Shown: positions 38,430 through 47,900 of the stretch, one piece after another
Layout of the letters: each line of letters starts with the position of its first letter
How positions within the stretch are numbered: the stretch's first letter is position 1
Source of the DNA: Allomuricauda sp. CAU 1633
GTDB taxonomy: Bacteria; Bacteroidota; Bacteroidia; Flavobacteriales; Flavobacteriaceae
Reading direction: 5' to 3'
Length of the DNA: 64,000 nt
NCBI RefSeq assembly: GCF_017313225.1
Contig: NZ_JAFLNE010000003.1
Span: 402,692 to 466,691, forward strand
Position numbers and translations under genes: made by a program
The notes under the pieces: model-generated
Told to the model about the DNA's origin: nothing
Seen by the model: only the letters and a program-made list of their open reading frames with translations
The model's database searches: none

Positions 38430-40127
38430 ATGAACTTGGATAAATTGCTTCTAAATCACTGTATCGCTTTCATTCTTCTTGGAGTTTGCTTAATTTCCTG
38501 TAGTGAGCCCAAGGCTGTGGATTTGATCATTGAGAATCATTTGACCTCCACAGGATTTAATGGTGACTTGTCTTCAAAAGCGTACTGTTTGGATGGAAAC
38601 CTTGAAATAGCGCGATATGGCATTAATGTTCCTTTTTCAATTTCCACTGATGGGAAATCGTATTACGTTTTTGAACAAAGCGAACTTGAATCTGATTATA
38701 TCGGTGACTATTTGCCCTCGTTCAGCAAGCTTATTTTTGATGAAAAGGCTTTTTTGGTCACCAATTTTTCATTGAATCCTGAACAATTGTCCAACCTTGA
38801 TCTTGAGGATGATTTGAAGGATGACAAGATTGTTTTTTGGGAGCAATTCCCTAAATCGGTTTACGACAATTGGAAGTCTACAGAGATTACCATAGCCAAC
38901 CCAGTGGTTTTGCTAAAGCAAATGGGGTACACTTTTAGATTGAATGGAAAGGCGCAGTTCAACGGCAAAAAAGTTTATGTCCTCTCGGCCTATGGCCCAA
39001 ACACGTCCAATGATTTTAAACTGTTCATAAATACGGACGATTCGCTATTGGAAGGAATGGTATTCAATTCGTTTCACCCCGAAATGGGTATGGTTGAGCT
39101 TACCCGAACCATTAATTCTTATGCCAACCACGGAAGGTATCAATATATAGCTGATTGGACGGACCGAAAAGGCGAAGCGGAGGTGCACTTTAGTATCCAA
39201 AACTTTGAAATGGTCAATGAGCCTACCCATATCGCACAAATTAGTAAGGCTACAAAAATATTTCCCTTACCCAAAGAAGGAATCAAGTCCGTTATTGACA
39301 ACTACCTCAATGCGCTTAAAATGTATTGTCCGGATAGTGCAGCCGTAGCCAAGATTGAACATGGCCTTCAGTTAAAACTGCTGAACGGAGAATTCAATGA
39401 GGAGCTTTCTCCAGGTATTCTGGCCAATAAGCTCAATAGAGAATTATTGAATTTAACCGGTGATGAGCAGCACCGGATTTTTTATCACCCTCTGGAGTAT
39501 TTGCTTTTAAAAGAACAAAAAGAATTGAGCCATCCTTCGGATACACAGTTCAAAACAAAAGAAATTGGCAATCACCTTTATGTCAAATTGAACAAAATCC
39601 CGCATCTTCCCGCTGTCAAAAAAAGTTTGGATTCGGTTATGCGGGCTTCTGTGCATAAGAAGTCGGTCATTTTAGATTTAAAATACAACAGGGGAGGAGA
39701 CCCTGACTTCAACATGTATCTGCTCTCTTATTTTTTGGAACCCCATACGGTGTTGTACCACCAAAAAACTTTGGATAGTACTTTTACAATCAAAAGCCAG
39801 AATACCGCCTTCAGGCTAAAACCCGATGAACAATTTTTTATTTTAGTCAATGACGAAACCTCTGCGGAAGCTGAACAACTGGCTTACATGTTACAATCGT
39901 TTGCTAAAGGGAAAGTGATTGGGAAGACCACCTTTGGCGTTACCCACACCCCAAAACGCATCATTATTGGAGACGGTATCATGGCTGAAATCCCCTACCT
40001 TGATGAAAAGCATTCCCAAACGGGTGAGAATTGGAATGGCTTGGGTGTTGTCCCGGACATTTCCACGGCTGCCGAAAGTCAAGAAGAAATTATCGGAATA
40101 ATAGATTCGCTCAATACCTATCAATAA
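38430..40127 (+). CDS. Lipoprotein with an S41 (C-terminal processing) peptidase-like domain
   Basis: 565 residues from the ATG at 38430, which gives a clean lipobox (LLGVCLISC); an earlier in-frame ATG would bury it. Residues 30-330 are unrecognised beta-rich sequence. The C-terminal 200 residues resemble the tail-specific protease core: SVILDLKYNRGGD, FILVNDETSAEAEQLAYML with the expected Ser, then GKVIGKTTFGV and a closing strand. Likely a periplasmic or surface processing protease or binding relative. Convergent with the next gene at 9 bases. Confidence 0.75.
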   Translation: MNLDKLLLNHCIAFILLGVCLISCSEPKAVDLIIENHLTSTGFNGDLSSKAYCLDGNLEIARYGINVPFSISTDGKSYYVFEQSELESDYIGDYLPSFSKLIFDEKAFLVTNFSLNPEQLSNLDLEDDLKDDKIVFWEQFPKSVYDNWKSTEITIANPVVLLKQMGYTFRLNGKAQFNGKKVYVLSAYGPNTSNDFKLFINTDDSLLEGMVFNSFHPEMGMVELTRTINSYANHGRYQYIADWTDRKGEAEVHFSIQNFEMVNEPTHIAQISKATKIFPLPKEGIKSVIDNYLNALKMYCPDSAAVAKIEHGLQLKLLNGEFNEELSPGILANKLNRELLNLTGDEQHRIFYHPLEYLLLKEQKELSHPSDTQFKTKEIGNHLYVKLNKIPHLPAVKKSLDSVMRASVHKKSVILDLKYNRGGDPDFNMYLLSYFLEPHTVLYHQKTLDSTFTIKSQNTAFRLKPDEQFFILVNDETSAEAEQLAYMLQSFAKGKVIGKTTFGVTHTPKRIIIGDGIMAEIPYLDEKHSQTGENWNGLGVVPDISTAAESQEEIIGIIDSLNTYQ

Positions 40128-40136
40128 GAATTTGTT

Positions 40137-41225
40137 CTATTGAATTTTTATTTTTGACATTGATGGAAACCTGGCGATGGCTCCCCATCCACCGAAAGAT
40201 TCTGAGACTGCCAATACAATTTCATTTTCTCCTTTTTTCAGTGGCAAGAACAAGGTATCATGAAGACCAATGGTGCCCAAAAATTTATAATCCCGAGATT
40301 GCCAAACGTCACTGGCATAATACAGCAACTGTCCATTCAGGTACACTCTAATGCGATCACTGAAACCAAATTCAAAGGGCACGGTTTGTCCTTCACCTGA
40401 CGAAACATCCAATTTTAAATAGACCGTGTTTTGCCCAGGCTGTCGTTTGGTATACTGCGCAATATTTAAAACCCCAGTTTTCTCAGTTGGTACAGTTGTA
40501 TATGTTTGAGAGGCATAATCAGTGGGCAGCGTATAGGAATTTTCAAGTGCTGATTCTTGAAAGGCAGGGGATATTTCCCAAGAAGAAACCGTACCTTCAG
40601 TCATGGGTTTTTCCGGTACGGGGGTGCCCTTTATCACCACATCATCGGTCTGTACAACCTTTAGGTTGGCAAAATATGCGGGAGCAAAAGCATTTTTGAA
40701 TCCTAGTCCTCCATTGGTAAAAGCTCTTTTGAGTTCTACAGAATAAGTTGGTTCATCCACATTCCCAATATAGATGTCCATTAACTTATTTTTAATGGCC
40801 AACTTAAAATGAACCCATTGCTCAAAAGGAAGTTCCACGGCTTTCGCATAGGATTCCCCATAGTATAACTGCCAACCAGAGAAGCCATTGTACAAAGGTG
40901 AATATTGGGTTGCGTCTGGATTTCCGGATAACCAAGGTCTAAGGTAGAACTCCTCATAGTTCTGATTATCCTCCCTATGAAAAATTATGCCGGGAAACGA
41001 CATTTCATCGCTGTAAAACATATCAAATTCAATGATGCCGTTTTCAAGCTTAATATCACTGCGCAAAGCTACACCGTCAGTGAGCATCAAACTTGTTTGT
41101 CCCTCATGCATAAGTATTTTATGACCTTCTGAATCGAAATTCCAGTTTGGGTCATTCAAATCAAGTTGTTGGGCCATTGAAATATGGATACAGGTAATAC
41201 TTAGGAACAGGAATACTTTTTTCAT
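40137..41225 (-). CDS. Secreted LamG/DUF1080-like protein with a C-terminal galactose-binding-like domain
   Basis: 362 residues. Signal peptide to about residue 18 (ISMAQQ). Domain 1 (25-200) is a LamG/DUF1080-type jelly roll (KLENGIIEFDMFYS, SFPGIIFHREDNQNYEEFYLRPW). Domain 2 (235-360) looks like a carbohydrate-binding beta sandwich (TVYLKLDVSSGEG, RIRVYLNGQLLYY, NEIVLAVSESFGGWGAI). Probably an extracellular glycan-binding or glycosidase-like protein. Shares the YLRP region with the protein at 16727-17470. Confidence 0.75.
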   Translation of the reverse strand: MKKVFLFLSITCIHISMAQQLDLNDPNWNFDSEGHKILMHEGQTSLMLTDGVALRSDIKLENGIIEFDMFYSDEMSFPGIIFHREDNQNYEEFYLRPWLSGNPDATQYSPLYNGFSGWQLYYGESYAKAVELPFEQWVHFKLAIKNKLMDIYIGNVDEPTYSVELKRAFTNGGLGFKNAFAPAYFANLKVVQTDDVVIKGTPVPEKPMTEGTVSSWEISPAFQESALENSYTLPTDYASQTYTTVPTEKTGVLNIAQYTKRQPGQNTVYLKLDVSSGEGQTVPFEFGFSDRIRVYLNGQLLYYASDVWQSRDYKFLGTIGLHDTLFLPLKKGENEIVLAVSESFGGWGAIARFPSMSKIKIQ

Positions 41226-41435
41226 GGGTTTGACTTTTCCTCAAAAGAACCCTCTCATTCCCGGAAAATGAAGGATATGGTATCAACATGGTAAAAGAAA
41301 TTATCAACACCTCATTTATGGTATGTATCGGGCCAAATCACAAAAATCCAGTGTTGGGTAAGCTATTTTTTTGATTGGTGCCATAGTTTTCCAGTCATCA
41401 ATTTAATAGCGTATCTATCACGTAAATATTGAAAA

Positions 41436-42554
41436 GTGCAAAGAAGATTTTTTTTGGAACAAGTTGGCTGGGGACTCTCTTCCATTCTGGTTACCAGCGT
41501 TTTGGGATGTGCGCGAGCAAAATCCAACCCAAAGAAACTGTTGGTACTTGGGGGCACGGTATTTCTTGGCCCTTCAATAGTAAAAGCCGGTATAAAAGCC
41601 GGATTCGACATAACACTCTTTAATCGTGGAGTTTCAAATCCAGATTTGTTCCCCAACTTACGATTGATAAAAGGGGATCGAACCATTGGGCAAAAGGTAT
41701 ACAGGGATTTGATAAATGAAGATTGGGATGTTGTAATCGATGTTTGGCCCGAAAAATCGTATATGGTTGACGATGCAACCATGGCTTTACAAAACCGCTG
41801 TAAACACTACACCTTTGTATCGAGTATTGCCGTCTATGACAACTTTCAAACAGCGGGTCTGAATGAAAATTCGAAAGTTTTCGAACCTAGAAATGATAAA
41901 GGGAAATGGGAATACTATGAAGAAAAAGTACATGCAGAAAGATTGGTCCGAAAACGGTTTCCGGATAATCATACCATATTAAGACCAGGTCCCATTAAGG
42001 GTTGGCGTGATTCTGAAATGGATCTGGCGTACTGGTTAGCCCGAATTAAAAAAGGAGGAAAAGTGCTGGCACCAGGAAACGGTAATGACCCCATTCAATT
42101 TATTGATGTAACGGATGTAGGCAGTTTTGCGATTAAATGTATTGAGCGGGGTCTCACAGGTACATTTAATACTACCGGCCCCCAGCGAAAACTTATTTGG
42201 AAGGACTTTTTGGAACAATGTAGGGCTCACTATAACCCCAATACTGAATTCGTATGGGTGGATGAAACATTCTTAAGGAAGAAAGGAGTGCTATCGATGA
42301 GAGATCTGCCCCTCTGGGCACCAATGTCAGAAGATCTCGGCTTTATGCAAATCAACAATGCAAAAGCGGTGGAGCATGGACTGGATTTTACCGACATCCA
42401 TAGAACTTTTGATGATACCATGGAATGGGTTGAACAAATTTCCAAAACCAAATCGGACAAGATGGACTTGTTTGCCAACGCAATTTCTTTTGAATCGGAA
42501 ATAGAAATCCTGAACGAGTATTTGCTTTTTAATAAAGAGCGGCAAAATCCCTAA
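41436..42554 (+). CDS. Tat-exported NAD-dependent epimerase/dehydratase-like protein
   Basis: 372 residues with a GTG start at 41436; no in-frame ATG fits. The twin-arginine signal begins at once (QRRFFLEQ, then a hydrophobic stretch to GCARA). Extended SDR fold: Rossmann glycine loop LVLGGTVFLGPSIV (about residue 37), Ser in FVSSIAVYD, YxxxK in EYYEEKVHAE, and the substrate-binding half with PGNGNDPIQFIDVTDVG. It should fold with NAD(P) inside and act in the periplasm, perhaps on a sugar. An overlapping open frame starting at 41429 is out of phase with the SDR motifs. Confidence 0.85.
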   Translation: MQRRFFLEQVGWGLSSILVTSVLGCARAKSNPKKLLVLGGTVFLGPSIVKAGIKAGFDITLFNRGVSNPDLFPNLRLIKGDRTIGQKVYRDLINEDWDVVIDVWPEKSYMVDDATMALQNRCKHYTFVSSIAVYDNFQTAGLNENSKVFEPRNDKGKWEYYEEKVHAERLVRKRFPDNHTILRPGPIKGWRDSEMDLAYWLARIKKGGKVLAPGNGNDPIQFIDVTDVGSFAIKCIERGLTGTFNTTGPQRKLIWKDFLEQCRAHYNPNTEFVWVDETFLRKKGVLSMRDLPLWAPMSEDLGFMQINNAKAVEHGLDFTDIHRTFDDTMEWVEQISKTKSDKMDLFANAISFESEIEILNEYLLFNKERQNP

Positions 42555-42659
42555 AACCCCCATTTACCCACTAAAAATGGGCATTTCGTCACACTTCAAC
42601 CATTTTAGGCAAGCAACGTTGTACTTTATCCATTCATTAATCATAAAACAATCATTAAA

Positions 42660-43688
42660 ATGAATTTATCTTCTAAACTATACTTGGGGCTGTTGCTTAC
42701 GGCCATCGGTATAATCTCTTGTCAATCCCAAGCAAAAGAACATACTTTACCTTATGATGAAATCTACGCCTATTGTTTAGATGGGTATGTATCGCCTGTA
42801 GTTGAACTTTTAAAAAATGAACATACATTATACCAAGAGGATAGAGATTTCAGAGCACATTTTTTGAGACGTTTTGGGGGTAATGTCGATTCCACAGAAA
42901 TAAAAGATGAGCGGTTGAAGGAACTTGTTTCTTATTTCAGGGAATATTGGCACAAATCCCTATTAAACAAAGGTCAGCAATATGAAAGGGAACTCATGGG
43001 TAAAGTCATACCCTATTTAATGCAAAACTATCCCAAAGCACGGGAAACCAAGATTGGCCCGGAGAACATCGGAACTATTTTGAGCGAGTACATTCATTCT
43101 GAAGGAATGTACACACGGGATAGGGTAAGCAAGTTAGACCCCTATGTGGATTTGGTGATATGGGGCGAGCAAAAAGACTCTATCTATACAATTGACTTAG
43201 ATGGAAATGAATTTGATGTAAAAGTAATTCGTCTTGATGACTTTTTAACCAAAGGGTGGACTGAATATGCCACCTTGGGCTCCCACTTTTCTGGAGGATG
43301 GACCCAAGATGATGGCATTTATTATGTGGATGAAAGTTACGACATCAGTTCTGAAGAATTTAAAGTAAGTCTAATTGCACATGAGGCACGGCATTTTTTG
43401 GACCATCAAAAGTATCCAGATATGCCCAATGCCGAAATGGAATACAGAGGTAAACTCACAGAGCTATCATTGGCAACGGAAAGTATGTATGACCTTATTT
43501 CGTTTTTTATCAGAAATGCAGTGGAAGAAAGCGAAGTAGCCCATTCGGCAGCAAATTATAAGTTGATCCACAACCTGTCACAGACTATTTTCAAAGAAGA
43601 TTTTGTTAGCGATATGAATCAATGGAAATCAATTGATGTCAATTCCATAAATGAGGTTGCCGCGAAGCTGTTGAATTCAGAAATGTAG
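42660..43688 (+). CDS. Putative zinc-dependent (HExxH) lipoprotein of unknown family
   Basis: 342 residues. Lipoprotein signal (LLLTAIGIISC, Cys 21). Helical N-terminal half, then a beta segment, then HEARHFLDH (H241, E242, H245) in SLIAHEARHFLDHQKYPD, the classic zincin HExxH. A Glu about 20 residues on (EMEYRGKLTELSLATE) could be the third ligand. I do not recognise a named family, so peptidase activity is inferred only from this motif. Lies 105 bases after the Tat-exported SDR, possibly as a separate unit. Confidence 0.7.
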   Translation: MNLSSKLYLGLLLTAIGIISCQSQAKEHTLPYDEIYAYCLDGYVSPVVELLKNEHTLYQEDRDFRAHFLRRFGGNVDSTEIKDERLKELVSYFREYWHKSLLNKGQQYERELMGKVIPYLMQNYPKARETKIGPENIGTILSEYIHSEGMYTRDRVSKLDPYVDLVIWGEQKDSIYTIDLDGNEFDVKVIRLDDFLTKGWTEYATLGSHFSGGWTQDDGIYYVDESYDISSEEFKVSLIAHEARHFLDHQKYPDMPNAEMEYRGKLTELSLATESMYDLISFFIRNAVEESEVAHSAANYKLIHNLSQTIFKEDFVSDMNQWKSIDVNSINEVAAKLLNSEM

Positions 43689-43693
43689 CATTC

Positions 43694-44419
43694 TTATTGA
43701 TACCCCACGGGAACTTGAAAAAGCCTGCTGTCAACGGGGTTACTGTCTCCAACTAAATCAATCATCTCATACCGAAAAGAACCTTGGTCATAAACAGCCC
43801 AATTGGGAACGGAAAGATTTCCAAACTTTTTCATAGGGCCGAAAGTGTATCTGAATTGAGGGGTTTCCCAAACTAAAGGCTCACTTTTGCCATTAAGCAC
43901 CACACTTCCGCCAACGTCGCCCTCTGTGGTTAGAAATTCAATTTTGACCCCTGTTGGAATATCGGTCTCCCCCATTTTTATCTCAAAAGGAAATTCACCT
44001 TTAGCCACGGAATGCGCAATGCGATAAATGTTGAATGGTGCTCGCTTCAAAGCATTTTGATACGACTCCTCACTTTGTGAAAATGTCCCATTATGTATGG
44101 ACCAATAACCATGTTCTGGACTATAAGCCCGATATCGTTCAAAATCCTCACTTTTCATTCGCACCCATGAGCGAGGGCCTGTAAGGTCAATAATTTCATC
44201 CTCTATATAACTGCCCCGGTTTATAGGGTACCACTTGTGTTGAAATCTGAGTTGACTCAATCGGCCCCATAACTCCAAACCACCCATAGTTCTTATCATT
44301 TCCTTTAAATGTGTAATGGCCTCTTCGTCTCCTTGAAGGGATTTTTGACTCCAAGTTTGAGGTGAACACAAAATCATTGCTAAAAAGAGACATTGGGTAA
44401 TTTTTTTCTTCCAAATCAT
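43694..44419 (-). CDS. Exported LolA-like fold protein (hypothetical)
   Basis: 241 residues with a signal peptide ending near residue 24 (PQTWSQ). Opens with a helix EEAITHLKEMIRTMGGLELW, then long alternating strands (LSQLRFQHKWYPINRGSYIEDE, SWVRMKSEDFERYRAYS) and PLVWETPQFRYTFGPM. The open-barrel pattern suggests the LolA/LolB lipoprotein-localisation fold, common for periplasmic carriers. Function unknown. Convergent with the HExxH lipoprotein at 5 bases. Confidence 0.65.
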   Translation of the reverse strand: MIWKKKITQCLFLAMILCSPQTWSQKSLQGDEEAITHLKEMIRTMGGLELWGRLSQLRFQHKWYPINRGSYIEDEIIDLTGPRSWVRMKSEDFERYRAYSPEHGYWSIHNGTFSQSEESYQNALKRAPFNIYRIAHSVAKGEFPFEIKMGETDIPTGVKIEFLTTEGDVGGSVVLNGKSEPLVWETPQFRYTFGPMKKFGNLSVPNWAVYDQGSFRYEMIDLVGDSNPVDSRLFQVPVGYQ

Positions 44420-44634
44420 CGTAATGTTATTCTATACGCATGAAGCTATAGGGATAACTTTTCAATCGTGATTTTTAGTGATAAAATTGGCTAGGGGTGA
44501 GATAAGTATTCCTTTTTTGTGATTCCGCAATGCTTAATTCGTAATCAATGGTCCAGGGAAACCATATTTGACAACTTGTCTTACGATTAATTTATACTGC
44601 ATATTAACCTATAAAGCTCTTAAGCAAAAATGAA

Positions 44635-44667
44635 AAAACCCCTTAAATCTTTGATTTAAGGGGTTTT
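44635..44667 (-). terminator. Terminator of tRNA-Gln
   Basis: 15-bp stem AAAACCCCTTAAATC/GATTTAAGGGGTTTT, loop TTT, with a T-run on the minus strand, ending 4 bases downstream of the tRNA. The inner arms CCCCTTAAATC/GATTTAAGGGG match those of the terminator at 25861-25897. Confidence 0.88.
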
Positions 44668-44670
44668 CTG

Positions 44671-44742
44671 TTGGCCTACAAGGACTCGAACCTTGAACGA
44701 CTGAACCAAAATCAGCTGTGTTACCAATTACACCATAGGCCA
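44671..44742 (-). tRNA. tRNA-Gln (anticodon UUG)
   Basis: Folds by eye on the minus strand into a cloverleaf: acceptor stem TGGCCTA/TAGGCCA, discriminator A, anticodon stem GCTGA/TCAGT around loop TTTTGGT (anticodon TTG, reading CAA/CAG), and a T arm with GGTTCGAGTCC. CCA is not encoded. The only RNA gene found in the window. Confidence 0.95.
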
Positions 44743-44760
44743 GTACCACATTTGAGCGTG

Positions 44761-44790
44761 CAAATTTATAACAAACTTTGGTTTCGACAA
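44761..44790 (-). promoter_or_regulatory. Promoter of tRNA-Gln
   Basis: On the minus strand TTG (44790-44788), 19-base spacing and TAAATTTG (44768-44761), a textbook Bacteroidota promoter. Transcription should start about 10 bases before the tRNA. Confidence 0.7.
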
Positions 44791-44910
44791 ATATTTTAGC
44801 AAGATTACACGCTAATTTTCGCTACTTTGCTGTTAAAGCTTTTCCAAAAAGGGTCAACCTTCTCTCTTATATTTACTAAATTCGCCACAACTTGGTTAAC
44901 CACCATCTCT

Positions 44911-47900
44911 ATGTTTGCAAAAGACTTCAAAAAATGGGATACCATCCTTGGGTGGATTTCCTTCGCCATAGCCTTTATTGTTTACGCCATAACCGTTGAA
45001 CCCACCGGAAGTTTTTGGGATGCTGGGGAATACATTTCAACCTCCGCAAAACTACAGGTAGGACACCCGCCAGGAGCTCCTCTCCTACAAATGATTGGCG
45101 CCTTTTTTGCCATGTTTGCGTTTGGAGACCCTTCAAAAATAGCGCTCATGGTCAATGCCGTATCTGTAGTGTCCAGTGCTTTTGCCGTACTCTTCACTTT
45201 TTGGACCATAACCAACTTGGTGCAAAAAATGATTGCCAAAGACAAAACCGTCACCAATAGCAAGGCCATTGCTATCTTGGGCAGTGGGCTGGTTGGGGCA
45301 TTGGCGTTTACCTTTTCAGACAGTTTTTGGTTCAACGCTGTGGAGACGGAAGTGTATGCCATGGCCAGTCTTATTATGGCACTCTTGCTTTGGCTGGGCC
45401 TAAAATGGACTGACAATCTGGATGACCCGAGGGGGCATCGGTGGCTTTTACTTATCTGTTTCTTGATCGGACTCACCTTTGGAATCCAATTCATGGGCTT
45501 TTTGGCCATTCCTTCCATTGGATTACTGTACTACTTCAAAAAATATAAGAACACAACCGCAAAGAATTTCCTTTTGGCCAATATCATTGTAGTGGCCATA
45601 TTAATGCTGGTCTATAAATTTTCACTCACCTATGTCTTGGAACTCTTTGGTTGGAGCGAGGTCTTTTTTATCAATGAAATTGGGCTACCCTTTAATTCGG
45701 GGACCATTATCATGGGACTACTTTTTGTCGCTGCCTTTTACTTTGGACTTCGATATACCCGAAAGCATAATTATTATTCGGCCAATACCATTGTACTTTG
45801 TATGATGTTTGTCTTTCTCGGTTTCTCATCTTGGTTGATGCTGCCCATTCGTGCCAATGCCAAAACCGTGGTCAATGAAAATAACCCCGCCGATGCCCGT
45901 GCCCTTTTGGCCTATTACAACAGGGAGCAATATCCCGGTGTGGAAAGCCCTTTCTATGGGGCATATTATTCCGACACCTTTGCCCCTGCCGGAGAGGATA
46001 TCGATGAAAGCCCCAAATATGAAAAAGACCTAAAACTGGGCAAATATGTTATTGTAAACCACTACAAAGGCGCCTTACAGGGACCCAACGAAAAACATGT
46101 GGGTTTACTGCCCCGAATGTGGAGCGACCAACATGCCGAAAATTACATGCGCTATTTTGGCCCTTTGGATTTCCGAATAAAATCAGAATATATTTCCAAT
46201 AACGAATTAAGGGATGCCGTTGGCCAATTTAAGGCCGCCTATTCCCAGGGGGAACTGGACTCCGAGCAATACATCCGTTTTTTACGGGAATTTGGAGAAT
46301 ACATTGAGGTGGAACCCCCAACTGTGTGGCAAAACATAAAATACCTCTTCGAATTCCAATTTGGGTATATGTACATGCGGTATTTTATGTGGAATTTTGT
46401 GGGTCGACAGAACGATGTGCAAGGCAGGTATGATGAAAATGGCCATTGGCTCAGCGGTATTGGTTTTATGGATAGTCTTAGGTTGGGCAGCCAGAAAAAC
46501 CTTCCCAGCGATTGGGAAAACAACAAAGGACGAAATACCTATTTCTTCTTGCCTTTACTTTTGGGAATCATTGGAATTGTCTTCCAGATTTCCAAAAACC
46601 CCAAACACTTTTGGGTGCTATTGGTGTTTTTTCTGTTTACCGGACTCGCCATCCAGTTTTACACCAACCCCTACATTTTCCAACCTAGGGAAAGGGATTA
46701 TTCCCTTGTAGGCTCTTTCTACATTTTCTGTATTTGGATTGGCATTGGTGTGTATGGTCTGTTCGATGAATTCAAAAAGTTCATCTCACCCAAGATAGCA
46801 GCCCCGGCAATTGCAACAATCTGTCTTTTGGCAGTTCCGCTGCTCATGGGCTTCCAAAATTGGGATGACCATGATCGTTCTGGTCGCTACACAGCACCTG
46901 CCACGGCAAAGGCCTATCTGGACTCCTGTCAAGAAGATGCAGGCGCCATTTTATTTACTATTGGGGACAACGATACATTCCCCTTGTGGTATGCCCAGGA
47001 AATTGAAGAGTACCGAACAGATGTCCGAATTGTGAACACCAGTCTTTTTGCAACGGATTGGTACATTGACCAAATGAAGCGGAAGGCTTATGAAAGTGAT
47101 GCGATTCCCTCTCAGCTCACCCATGATAAATACCGATACGGAACACGTGATGCCATTTATTACCGAGGCATTACGGATAACCGATGGAGTATCCAAGATT
47201 TTATGAACTGGGTGGGAAGCGATAAGCCTCAAACCAAATTTGGGCATATTTTGGAAAATCAAGGTGCAGACATCAGCGAATATCCCCAAAGCACTTTGGA
47301 TATCATCTATTATCCCACCAACAAAATCCGCATTCCGGTAAACAAAGAGAATGTTTTGGAAAGTGGTTTGGTCAAAGAAAAGGATTCCGCTTTGATTGTG
47401 GACTATATTGATATTGACCTCCCACAGAGCATTTTGCCCAAAAACAGGATTTTAATGCTGGACCTTATTGCCAACAACGATTGGAACCGTCCAATTTACT
47501 TCTCTGGAGGAAGTTTTGACAGTGCCGAATACATTTGGATGAAGGATTACCTTCAACTGGATGGACTGGCCTATAAATTGGTTCCCATTAGAACCGAAAA
47601 CCGCAACTCTTTTGAAATGGGCCGTATTGATACTGATTTGATGTACGACATTGTCAAAGGATGGGATTGGGGCAATTCAGGAAGTGAGTACATCTACCAC
47701 GATCCCCAGACCCGTTCACAAGGATTGTCGTTCCGAAGTAATTTGGCACGTTTGATGGAACAACTCATCGCCGAAAACAAAATTGACAAGGCCAAGGACA
47801 TCATCGATACTGCCATGACCAACATGCCTGTAGATCATTATGGATTCTACGCCTTTGTGGAACCCTTTGTGGATGGCTATTACAAAGTAGGAGAGACGGA

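Noticed and set aside
44982..45518. 178-codon minus-strand frame opposite the DUF2723 gene
   Set aside because: Antisense to conserved membrane-protein sequence; composition follows from the sense codons.
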